From NCBI GenBank assembly GCA_025937835.1, contig JAICQO010000040.1:1-53679 (forward strand): a stretch of 53,679 nucleotides of DNA, given 5' to 3'. The notes beneath the pieces are model-generated. The model was not told the origin of the DNA, did no database searches, and saw only the letters and a program-made list of their open reading frames with translations. The position numbers and the translations under genes are program-made. Source of the stretch: Polyangiaceae bacterium. GTDB lineage: Bacteria; Myxococcota_A; Polyangia; Polyangiales; Polyangiaceae. Positions 25,393 to 33,439 of this stretch are shown one piece after another (the stretch's first letter is position 1; each line of letters opens with the position of its first letter).

Positions 25393-27500
25393 CCGATAAA
25401 GAGACCGCTCTAGCTCCCGCGGTCCTCCGTGGCGGAGGCGCGCCCGGCTGGACGATCATCGTCTACCTTTTGGGCCTGACCGCGGTGTACCTCGGCGAGC
25501 GCGTGCTCGTGGCCTTCGACAAGCTCTCGAGCTTCGCGGTGGTGGCCGGGCTCGTGGCCGCCGTCGCTGCGACGGCGTTGCGCTTCGCGCCGCGCTTTCG
25601 GGTGGGGGGCGAGCGCAAGTCGATCGAGACCCTGCTGGCCGCGCTGTCGGTGGTCGGGCTGCTCGGGGTGCTGATCTACTTCCTGACCGACGGCGCGCTC
25701 TCGCAGAAGCTCGGCATCGACACGGTGCCGGTCGAGAAGCGCGACGCGATCCGCGAGTTTTCGCGGGTCGTGTGGGTGTCGCTGATCGTGATCGCCACCG
25801 TACCGATGGTGTTCGTGGAGACCGCGCTGCGCCCGATGCAGAATTCGGAGCGCCCCGAGAGCCGGCGCGTTCGCGCCGCGGCGGGCGCGGGCCTTTCGCT
25901 GGCGCTCGCGGCCGTTTACGGCTCCCTCGCCGTCTACGCGGCGGGCGGCGTCGATCTGCGCGTCGATTACTCGTACTTCCGCACCTCGCGCCCCAGCGAG
26001 TCGACCAAGAAGTACCTGTCCACGCTCAGCGACGAGCTGCGCATCGTGGCGTTCTTTCCGGACGTCAACGAGGTGCGGACCGAGGTCGCGAGCTACCTGC
26101 AAGAGCTGAGCGGCTCTTCACCGAAGCTCAAGGTCGAGCTCCACGACCGGCTGCTGGTGCCGAAGCTCGCCAAGGATCTGCGCGCCGTCCAGGACGGCGT
26201 GATCGTGCTGTCGCGCGGAGGGCAGACGCAGTCGCTGTCGATCGGCACCGAGCTCGACGCGGCGCGTCCCAAGTTGAAGACGCTCGATCGCGATTTCCAG
26301 GAGCAGCTGCTCAAGGTGCTGAAGACCCGCCGCACCGCGTACCTCACGGTCGGTCACGGTGAGATCAACGATCGGCCGCGAAGCGGGACGACCGAAGAAG
26401 GACGCACTTCGCAGATCATCCGCCAGCTGATCCAGCGTCAGAACTTCACGATCCGCGATCTCGGGCTCGCCCAGGGTCTCGCCAAGGACGTGCCGGACGA
26501 CGCCGATCTCGTGATCTCGCTCGGGCCGACCGAGGTGTTCTCGCCGGAAGAGCTGGCGGCGCTCGGCCGCTATGCGGCGCGCGGCGGCAAGCTCGTGCTC
26601 GCGCTCGACGGCGAAGCATTCTCCACGAGAGACCTGGTCACGGCCGAACCACAGCCGGCGGCCGCCGGCTCTGCGGCGCCTTCCGCCGCCCCCGCCGCTT
26701 CGGCAGCCCCGGTTGCCTCCGCGGCGCCCGCGGCCGTGGCGAGCGACGCGGCGCCCGCGCCCAGCGCCCCCGTCGGCGCCGAAGCGGCGCGAGCGCTCGC
26801 GGAGATCGTGGGGCTCACGTTCACGCCGGAGCCCCTGGCGAACGACAAGAACTTCGTGCCGGTCCGCTACAACAACTCGGACCGCGCGAACCTCGTGACC
26901 AACAGCTTCTCGTCCCACGCCTCCGTCACGACGCTGAGCCGCAACTCGGGTCGCGCTGCGGTGGTGCTGTTCGGCGCCGGCAGCCTGGAGAAGGGCAAGG
27001 CGCCCGCCGACGCGAAGATCGAGTTCACGCTCCGCTCCATGTCCGGCACCTTCCGCGACAAGAACCGGAATTACACCGAGGAGGCGGACGAAAAGCACGT
27101 CGGCGTCTTCAACCTGGCCGCCGCGGTCTCCCGTCCCGTGACGGCTGCACCCGCCGCGAAGAAGAAGGACGACGAGGCCAAGGACGAGAAGGGAAAGGAC
27201 AAGCCCAAGGACGTCCCGGAAATGCGCGCGTTCGTCCTTTCCGACGCGGACGCGCTGTCCGATCTGGTCATGAGCCGTGTGGTCGGAAACCAGATCCTGT
27301 TCGTGGACGGCATGCGCTGGCTGGTGGGAGAAGAGAGCGTGACCGGGCTCCCCAACACCGAAGAAGACAAGCGCATCGAGCACACGAAGCAGGGCGACCT
27401 CGGCTGGTTCTACGCCTCGATTTTCGGCGCACCGGTGGTGGTGCTCGGGCTCGGGTTGCTCGCCAGCAGGAAGAGCCGCGGCGCGGGAGGCAAGCGATGA
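25389..27500 (+). CDS. GldG-family ABC transporter auxiliary membrane protein
   Basis: A 703-residue protein with five hydrophobic helices (one at the C-terminus) around a large periplasmic ABC_transp_aux/GldG domain (from about residue 190: YFRTSRPSESTKKYLSTLSDELRIVAFFPD). This is followed by a GIFT-like beta domain with VISLGPTEVFSPEELAALGRYAARGGKLVLALDG. A low-complexity Ala/Pro insert lies near 420-460 and a Lys/Asp-rich stretch near 590. The frame opens with ATG GCG ATG: ATG 25389 gives the same 4-nt ATGA overlap as the other junctions and is preferred; ATG 25383 is possible. Confidence 0.9.
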   Translation: MTDKETALAPAVLRGGGAPGWTIIVYLLGLTAVYLGERVLVAFDKLSSFAVVAGLVAAVAATALRFAPRFRVGGERKSIETLLAALSVVGLLGVLIYFLTDGALSQKLGIDTVPVEKRDAIREFSRVVWVSLIVIATVPMVFVETALRPMQNSERPESRRVRAAAGAGLSLALAAVYGSLAVYAAGGVDLRVDYSYFRTSRPSESTKKYLSTLSDELRIVAFFPDVNEVRTEVASYLQELSGSSPKLKVELHDRLLVPKLAKDLRAVQDGVIVLSRGGQTQSLSIGTELDAARPKLKTLDRDFQEQLLKVLKTRRTAYLTVGHGEINDRPRSGTTEEGRTSQIIRQLIQRQNFTIRDLGLAQGLAKDVPDDADLVISLGPTEVFSPEELAALGRYAARGGKLVLALDGEAFSTRDLVTAEPQPAAAGSAAPSAAPAASAAPVASAAPAAVASDAAPAPSAPVGAEAARALAEIVGLTFTPEPLANDKNFVPVRYNNSDRANLVTNSFSSHASVTTLSRNSGRAAVVLFGAGSLEKGKAPADAKIEFTLRSMSGTFRDKNRNYTEEADEKHVGVFNLAAAVSRPVTAAPAAKKKDDEAKDEKGKDKPKDVPEMRAFVLSDADALSDLVMSRVVGNQILFVDGMRWLVGEESVTGLPNTEEDKRIEHTKQGDLGWFYASIFGAPVVVLGLGLLASRKSRGAGGKR

Positions 27501-28513
27501 AAGGCCTGACGATTCACGTCGCGCTCCTGGCCCTGGCCAGCGCGGCCGCATTGCAGATCTGGACCCGTGACGCGGAGCAGGACAAGACGGCCTCCGCCGA
27601 GGTCTCCGTGTGGAGCGCGCCGCCGGAGAGCGTCGAAGGCGTCGTGCTCGAGACCAAGTCGCGTAAGGTGGTGATCGAGCCCAAGAAGGACGCGGTCGGC
27701 CGCTATTACGTGCTGCGCGTGGAAAAGGACGCGAGCGACCCAGCTTCCGACGGAGACGAGCCGCCGAAGCACCCCGAGCCGCCGAAAGGCCCGCTCAAGC
27801 AAGAGAAGCTCGCGTTCGTCGGCGTGAAGAGCGCCGACGAGACGGTCGCCAAGCTCGCGAAGCTCTCGGCGGTGCGCGCGTTAGGCAAGCTGGACCCCGC
27901 CCGCGCCGCCGATTTCGGCCTCGACAAGCCCGAGGGCACGCTGAAAATCAAGATCAGCGGCAAGGAACATCTGCTCACGATCGGCGCCAACACCCCGGGC
28001 GCGAGCGAGCGCTACGCAAAATACGGCGCCTCGGGCGAGGTCTTCGCGATCTCGGGCGAGATCATGCAGAGCCTGCAGTTCGCCGATTCCAGGCTGATGG
28101 AGCGCGAGTTCCACGCCTACGAGCCCGAAGAGGTGACGCGGATCCGCGTCACCAAGGGCGGGAAGTCGCGCGAGCTCGTGCGCGTCGCCGGTAAGCAGGA
28201 CGCCTGGGCGGATGCAGCCAGCCCGACCAAGCCCGACGAGAGCTTCGGCAACTGGAACACGAAGCTCGCGCGCGTGCGCATCACCGACTACGTCGAGAAG
28301 CCCGCGGTCGCCCCGGGCCCCGAGAACCAGAGCGTGCGCCTCGAGTACTTCAATGGCTCGAAGAGCCTCGGCTTCCTCGAGCTCTACAAGCTGCCCGGAG
28401 GCACGGAGGGCAACGAGTACCTCGCCAAGAGCGAGCAGACGCGCTGGTACGCCAAGGTCCTCGGCAGCGCAGCCGAGCAGGCCGACCAGGATTCGGCCAA
28501 CCTCTTCAAGTAA
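27497..28513 (+). CDS. DUF4340 protein, fourth gene of the Gld-type ABC operon
   Basis: A 338-residue protein anchored by one N-terminal helix (residues 3-22), the rest periplasmic. Repeated beta units with the DUF4340 pattern are visible (VEGVVLETKSRKVVIEPKKD; LGKLDPARAADFGLDKPEGTLKIKISGKE; ADSRLMEREFHAYEPEEVTRIRVT). The domain has no known activity, but typically sits beside GldG-type genes. ATGA overlap with the preceding gene; it ends 28 nt before the convergent sulfatase-fold gene. Confidence 0.88.
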   Translation: MKGLTIHVALLALASAAALQIWTRDAEQDKTASAEVSVWSAPPESVEGVVLETKSRKVVIEPKKDAVGRYYVLRVEKDASDPASDGDEPPKHPEPPKGPLKQEKLAFVGVKSADETVAKLAKLSAVRALGKLDPARAADFGLDKPEGTLKIKISGKEHLLTIGANTPGASERYAKYGASGEVFAISGEIMQSLQFADSRLMEREFHAYEPEEVTRIRVTKGGKSRELVRVAGKQDAWADAASPTKPDESFGNWNTKLARVRITDYVEKPAVAPGPENQSVRLEYFNGSKSLGFLELYKLPGGTEGNEYLAKSEQTRWYAKVLGSAAEQADQDSANLFK

Positions 28514-28540
28514 CCCGCATCGCCCTGCGACCCGCGGCCT

Positions 28541-29905
28541 CTACTTCTTTGCCGGCCCGACCGGACCGCGCGCGGTGCCGCCCTCTTTGAGCTTCGCGCC
28601 GCCGTAGGGTTCGACGACCGGAAGCGACGCGTAGCGCTCCTCGAGCGCTTTCTTCATGCGCTCGAGCTCGGCCGGCTGCTCCTTGGCGAGGTTCTTCGAC
28701 TCGCTCGGGTCGGCTTCGATGTCGTAGAGCTCGAACCGTGTCTTGCCGAAGGCGATGAGCTTGTACTTGCCGAGGATCAGCGCGCGCCGCGGCGGGTTGT
28801 GGCTGTCTTCGCTGAGCTCCACCAGGATCGGCTCGCGCGGCTCGGGGGTGGCGCCGCGCAGCTCCGGCACCCAGGAGGCGCCCTGAAAGCCGGCCGGCGC
28901 AGGCACCTTCATCAGCTCCAGGATCGTCGGCGCCAGATCGACGTGCGAGCGCCGGAGGTCGATGCGCGCAGGCTTGATGTCGCCGCCGGCCACGAGCAAC
29001 GGTACGCGCACCAGGTTCTCCCACAGCTCGAAGGCGTGCTTGTACATGCCGTGCTCGCCGAAGGCCTCGCCGTGATCGGCGGTGACGATCACCACCGTGT
29101 CCTTCCACCACGGCTGTTGCTCCGCGAACTCGAGCAGCTTGCCGATCCAGTAATCCGCGTGCCAGATCTCGGAGTCGTAGCGATCGCGGGCTTTCTTGCC
29201 GAAAACCGGGCTTTCGGGGTGCTGGTGGTACTCGTCGTGGGGATCCATGTAGTGGGTCCATGCGAAGAACTGGCGCCCGGTGTTGCGCGGATCCCCGAGC
29301 AGCTTGATGCCGAGCTTGGTCGTCTTCTCGCTGGTGATGCTCTTGTCGGTCTGCGCATCGAAGCTGATTCCGGGGACCAGCTCCCAGGTGCCGAAGCCCT
29401 GCTCCAGGCCCTTGCCGCGGCCGAAATACATGTGCGCGTGCCAGCCGGTGGTCGCGATGTTGCGCTCGCTCAGGACCTCCGTGAAGAAGGTGTTGGCCGC
29501 GGCATACTTGGTGAAGAAGTAGCCATCCCGGTAGAGGGTGGAGGCGTAGCGGCCGGTGAGCATCGTGGCCACGCTCTTCGCCGTGTAGCTCGAGGCGCTG
29601 TACATGTGGCTGTACACGACCGATCTCTCGGCGAGCTTGGTCAGGTTCGGCGCGTTGGGGCGCGAGTAGCCGAGCCACGGCACGTCGGTGCGCAGGCTGT
29701 CGATCGTGAGCAGGATCACGTTCATCGGCGGGGACTCGGCGGGCTTTTCCGGCGCGGCGCTCGGCGCCGGCACCGCGCTCGGCGCGCGCGCGGCCGCTGT
29801 GCTGGCTTCGGGAGCCGGGGCAGGAGCCGGGCTCTTCTTGCAACCAAAGAGGGAAAGGGTGCACAGCGCGGCGCCCAGCCAGTGTCCGGAGAAACCTCGA
29901 ATCAT
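28541..29905 (-). CDS. Sulfatase-fold lipoprotein
   Basis: A 454-residue lipoprotein (lipobox LFGC, Cys22) with an Ala/Pro linker and an alkaline-phosphatase/sulfatase-fold domain from about residue 60. Metal motifs NVILLTIDSLRTD and TADHGEAFGEHG are intact, and the C-terminal KYKLIAFGKTRFELYDIEADPSESKNLA is the usual sulfatase end. At the nucleophile position (TAKSVATMLTGRY) Thr108 replaces the Cys/Ser of CxPxR, so formylglycine-dependent sulfatase activity is not expected. Last gene of an overlapping five-member operon; ATG overlaps the stop of the small lipoprotein gene (ATGA). Confidence 0.88.
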   Translation of the reverse strand: MIRGFSGHWLGAALCTLSLFGCKKSPAPAPAPEASTAAARAPSAVPAPSAAPEKPAESPPMNVILLTIDSLRTDVPWLGYSRPNAPNLTKLAERSVVYSHMYSASSYTAKSVATMLTGRYASTLYRDGYFFTKYAAANTFFTEVLSERNIATTGWHAHMYFGRGKGLEQGFGTWELVPGISFDAQTDKSITSEKTTKLGIKLLGDPRNTGRQFFAWTHYMDPHDEYHQHPESPVFGKKARDRYDSEIWHADYWIGKLLEFAEQQPWWKDTVVIVTADHGEAFGEHGMYKHAFELWENLVRVPLLVAGGDIKPARIDLRRSHVDLAPTILELMKVPAPAGFQGASWVPELRGATPEPREPILVELSEDSHNPPRRALILGKYKLIAFGKTRFELYDIEADPSESKNLAKEQPAELERMKKALEERYASLPVVEPYGGAKLKEGGTARGPVGPAKK

Positions 29906-30168
29906 CGACCGATCAGCTCTCTTTCCAGTTGGTCGAGCTCTCGCTCGAGGTTCGAACCCGTGATCTTCTCGGTAGCTTCCTGTTCGAAGTCGCTCTCGGT
30001 CGGCAGCTCGGGCGGCTCCGGCTGGGGCGCGGGCGGCGCGGCAGAAGCGCGCTCGGCGGGGGTGCTCTCGGCCGCAGGCGCCCTCTCCGCGGACGGGCTC
30101 GGTTCCGACTTCTGCTTCGAGCAGCCGGCGAGGGACAGGAGCACGGCCAGCACCAGCGCGAGCCTCAT
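29902..30168 (-). CDS. Small lipoprotein (88 aa)
   Basis: A short lipoprotein: signal peptide with LAGC lipobox (Cys16), about 40 residues of Ser/Pro/Ala/Glu, then a charged C-terminal helix (SNLERELDQLERELIGR). It is joined on both sides by 4-nt ATGA overlaps, so it is firmly in the operon. No domain is recognised; the helical tail could dock onto one of its neighbours. Confidence 0.78.
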   Translation of the reverse strand: MRLALVLAVLLSLAGCSKQKSEPSPSAERAPAAESTPAERASAAPPAPQPEPPELPTESDFEQEATEKITGSNLERELDQLERELIGR

Positions 30169-30761
30169 GGCGCGCTCACCTTCGCCGCAGCGGAGGCAGC
30201 CGGCCCCGTGGGTCGCTCGGCTGCGAGGGCTTGCATGGCGCGCTCGTGTCGGCCCCGCTCGAGGTCCTTGAGGCGCTCCAGCCGCTCCAGAAGCTCCGTG
30301 CGCTTTTCGCCCTTTCGCTCGGTGACGGCCAAAAACTGCATGCGGCGGATCTTGGCCATCCTGCGGCCGTGCAGCGCGAGCTCTTCCTTCGCCTGGGCGG
30401 TCGTCGCAACTTCACCCCAGCGGGCGTGGAGCGAGCGTCGCCGTTCGCGGCGGAGCTCGCCGGAGTGCTGGCGCAGGTCCTGCATTTTGGCGGCGATCTC
30501 CGCGCCCTTGCCGTCCGGATCCTTCACGGCCTCGTCGAACGCGCGTTCACGCTGCCGCGCGAGGCGCCCGGCGGCGCGCTTGCCGTCGGCGGGCGCGCGC
30601 ACGCGATTGCGCAGGCGCTCGAGCACCTCCGGAGGCAGGCGGCGGTGCTCGCCGCGCACGCGCAGGTCGTCGACGGACGACGAGGCGCGCGGCGAAGGCT
30701 CCGCGTATGCAACGCCGCACACGAGCATCAACGCGAAGGCGTACGAGCAGCGGTTCAACAC
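30165..30761 (-). CDS. Exported charged helical protein
   Basis: A 198-residue periplasmic protein. GTG 30761 is preferred because GGAGG lies 7 nt upstream and a clean signal peptide begins there (SYAFALMLVCGVAYA). The mature part is almost entirely helical and rich in Arg, Glu and Ala (LPPEVLERLRNRV... GELRRERRRSLHARWGEV... LLERLERLKDLERGRHERAMQALAAE). It resembles in style the Spy/heavy-metal-resistance helical chaperones, but no signature is definite. It overlaps the membrane protein gene by 7 nt and the small lipoprotein gene by 4 nt. Confidence 0.75.
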   Translation of the reverse strand: MLNRCSYAFALMLVCGVAYAEPSPRASSSVDDLRVRGEHRRLPPEVLERLRNRVRAPADGKRAAGRLARQRERAFDEAVKDPDGKGAEIAAKMQDLRQHSGELRRERRRSLHARWGEVATTAQAKEELALHGRRMAKIRRMQFLAVTERKGEKRTELLERLERLKDLERGRHERAMQALAAERPTGPAASAAAKVSAP

Positions 30762-31735
30762 GGATTTTCCTCCAATGGGCGAGCGCGATCGCGCGCAGCC
30801 GGCGTCCACGACACGCCGGAGTCCTTGGGTCGAGCGGGCTCGGCGACGATCGCGGTCGTGACCGCGTGCGCGGCGGGGCCACAGAGCGGCAGCGAGCGCG
30901 GCCCGCGCGCGGTCTGAACCAGCACGTGTTGCGGGCGACGGCTACACGCTCCCACCGCGTCGGCGCGCAGGATTTCTCGCTCGGAGAGCTCGCCGGGGCA
31001 CAGGCTCAGCGTCAGGATCGAGGTGTCGAAGCGGATCCCCTCGGGGCTGATGCGGACGCGGATCCGCAGCAGCAGCAGCAAGAGGCCCGAGAGCGCGACC
31101 AAGCTGGCGAACACGAGCGGCAGGAAGCGGCCCAGCGTCGTCGGGGGCGAGCTGACCTTGGAGAAGGTGAAGACCGTGACGCCGAGGATGAACAACGAGC
31201 CGAGGCAAGCGGCGAGCGCGGTGCGGCCCTGAGCCTGCCAGCGCGGTCCGCGCACTTCGAGCGCGCGCAGCGTCGCCGGCGCCGCTTGCTCGGAGCAAGC
31301 GAGAGCGCTCTGCGAGAGCCCCCAGCCCGCTCGCACCGGCAGACCGAGCTCGTCGCGCAGGCGCCGCAGATCGATCAGCGCGAGCGCGGGATCGCGGTAC
31401 TCGAGCAGCGGCTCGAGGCTGCCCCGGCCCTCGATCAACACGCGATACGTCGCGTCGTCTCCCTCGTGCGGTTCGGCGAGCACGAGCTCCGCCTCGGGCG
31501 GGATCACCACGTCGACCCGCGCCTTCCGTGTCGCGAGCAGCGCGGCCCCGCCGACCCACGCAAGCCCTGCGAGCGTGGTCACGGCGCAGCCGAGCAGGCT
31601 CGCGCCGAACAGCCACGGCAACGCGACCGTCGACACGACCAACGGGGCGAACAACAAGGTGGGACCGATCGACGAGCGACGTTCGACCGTGATGATCCCA
31701 GGGCGAATAGAGCGAAGCGACCTCACGCGCGCCAC
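30755..31735 (-). CDS. Hypothetical membrane protein, first gene of a five-gene operon
   Basis: A 326-residue protein with two pairs of transmembrane helices (about 25-70 and 170-215). A soluble segment lies between them, with a C-terminal PH-like beta segment (RIRVRISPEGIRFDTSILTLSLCPGELSEREI). It starts at GTG 31735; GTG 31726 is an alternative. No family is recognised. It heads an operon of overlapping envelope genes running down to 28541; the promoter should be in the 106 nt shared with the divergent L,D-transpeptidase. Confidence 0.75.
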   Translation of the reverse strand: MARVRSLRSIRPGIITVERRSSIGPTLLFAPLVVSTVALPWLFGASLLGCAVTTLAGLAWVGGAALLATRKARVDVVIPPEAELVLAEPHEGDDATYRVLIEGRGSLEPLLEYRDPALALIDLRRLRDELGLPVRAGWGLSQSALACSEQAAPATLRALEVRGPRWQAQGRTALAACLGSLFILGVTVFTFSKVSSPPTTLGRFLPLVFASLVALSGLLLLLLRIRVRISPEGIRFDTSILTLSLCPGELSEREILRADAVGACSRRPQHVLVQTARGPRSLPLCGPAAHAVTTAIVAEPARPKDSGVSWTPAARDRARPLEENPC

Positions 31736-31841
31736 GGGAGTACATCAGGGGGTGTGACTGCGCCAGCCTTCCGCCGTCCGGCCCCGGGTTCAGCAGTTTC
31801 CTGGCTCGAGCGCGTCATCCGACGCTAAAACGCGGGGTCTG

Positions 31842-33410
31842 ATGGATTTTCTGCGCCTCTCGCTGCTCGCGCTCGCCGGCTGCGCCGTCGCGGTCGTCGG
31901 CTGTGAGCGAAATCCGAGCCCGACGCCGGCTCTTTCTCGCGCCGCGGACGCGAAGGCGGCGGATTCGAGCGCGCCCGGTCCAGGGCCGCAGGCCGCGGTC
32001 TCTGGGGAGAGCGGCGCTGGAACGACGCCCGACAGCGGGCCTCGGATCTACTCCCGGCGACCGCGAACCTGGATCTATGCCGAGCCGCGGCGGGGCGCGG
32101 CGCGCCTCGGCTACCTGCGCGCAGGGGCCTCGGTGCCGAGCTCGGCCGCGAGCGCCGGAACCGAGGGCTGCGCCAGCGGCTGGTATCCGGTGAAGCCGCG
32201 CGGGTTCGTGTGCGGCTCGGGTGCCACGTTCTCATCCGACGATCCGATCGTGCGCGCCACGCGCGAGTCTCGACCCGATTTTTCCCGCAAGCTGCCCTAC
32301 GTCTACGGCACCGTTCGACGCCCCGGACCCTTGTACCGCGGCCTGCCGAGCGCGGAGGAGCTCGCGAGCGCCGAGCCAGGGCTCGAAGAACGGATGGCGA
32401 CCTGGCTCTCGACCGAGGGAGAGCGCGGCGCGAGCTATGCGCAGGAGGTCTGGCTCGGCGGCACAGGGCCGGCGCCGGATCCCGCGTTGCTCTGGAAAGA
32501 CCGCACGACCGCCGACGTGCCTCCGTTCCTCACGCCGGGCTCGCGCCTGCCCGATTTCGGACACGCCGACGATGACGATCAGGAGGAGGGGCCGACGATG
32601 CGTCCGCGCGCGGGGTATTCCTTCCTGAGGAGCTTCGTCTGGCAGGGGCGTCGTTACGGCCTCACGTCGCAGCTGACCGTGGCTCCGCTCGACCGTTTCC
32701 GCCCGATCCGCGGCTCCGACTTTCACGGCGTGATCCCCGGCAAGGACATCGAGTACCCGTTCGCGTTCGTGCGCTCGCCGAGAGCTCGCTTCTGGAAGCT
32801 CGAGGCGGGCAAGCTGGTAAACGCCGGGGCTGCGCCCTACCGCGCCGCCGTGAAGCTCACCGGCAAGCAGAGCTTCTTCCGCTCGCGCCTGCACTACGAG
32901 ACCGAAGACGGTCAGTGGCTGAGCGACGCCGACGCTTCGCGGCTCGATCCCGTCAAGCGTTTACCCGGCTTCGGCAAGAACGGGGAAAAGTGGCTGGACG
33001 TGAACCTGAGCAAGCAGACGCTGGTCGCCTACGACGGCGCTCAGGCAATGTACGCGACCCTGATCTCGAGCGGTGAGGCGGGCCTCGACGATCCGGAGCA
33101 CAGCACCGCGACCAAGCGCGGCATCTTTCGGATCCACACCAAGCACGTGACGAGCACGATGAGCTCGGACGAGGCGGGGGAAGAGTTCGAGCTGCGCGAC
33201 GTGCCCTACGTGCAGTACTTCGATCAAGGCTACGCGCTGCACGGCGCGTACTGGCACGATCGCTTCGGGATACCGAGGAGCCACGGCTGCATCAACCTGT
33301 CGCCGGAGGACGCGAAGTGGCTGTTCTTCTTCACCGAGCCAAAGGTGCCCGAGGGCTGGCACGGGGCGCTGCTACCGCTCACGGGCACGGTGGTGTTCGT
33401 GCACCAGTGA
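31842..33410 (+). CDS. L,D-transpeptidase lipoprotein (YkuD)
   Basis: A 522-residue lipoprotein (VVGC, Cys21). After an Ala/Ser/Pro linker comes an SH3-like segment (about 65-130; RTWIYAEPRRGAARLGYLRAG), a long middle region, and a C-terminal YkuD domain (about 380-520). The catalytic motif HGAYWHDRFGIPRSHGCINLS supplies His and Cys483. These enzymes make 3-3 peptidoglycan cross-links or attach proteins to the wall, and use a Cys where penicillin-binding proteins use Ser. It is much longer than the roughly 300-residue E. coli enzymes because of the N-terminal half. Confidence 0.93.
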   Translation: MDFLRLSLLALAGCAVAVVGCERNPSPTPALSRAADAKAADSSAPGPGPQAAVSGESGAGTTPDSGPRIYSRRPRTWIYAEPRRGAARLGYLRAGASVPSSAASAGTEGCASGWYPVKPRGFVCGSGATFSSDDPIVRATRESRPDFSRKLPYVYGTVRRPGPLYRGLPSAEELASAEPGLEERMATWLSTEGERGASYAQEVWLGGTGPAPDPALLWKDRTTADVPPFLTPGSRLPDFGHADDDDQEEGPTMRPRAGYSFLRSFVWQGRRYGLTSQLTVAPLDRFRPIRGSDFHGVIPGKDIEYPFAFVRSPRARFWKLEAGKLVNAGAAPYRAAVKLTGKQSFFRSRLHYETEDGQWLSDADASRLDPVKRLPGFGKNGEKWLDVNLSKQTLVAYDGAQAMYATLISSGEAGLDDPEHSTATKRGIFRIHTKHVTSTMSSDEAGEEFELRDVPYVQYFDQGYALHGAYWHDRFGIPRSHGCINLSPEDAKWLFFFTEPKVPEGWHGALLPLTGTVVFVHQ

Positions 33411-33439
33411 TCCGCTAGTGCCGAGGCTTCCGGGTTGTT

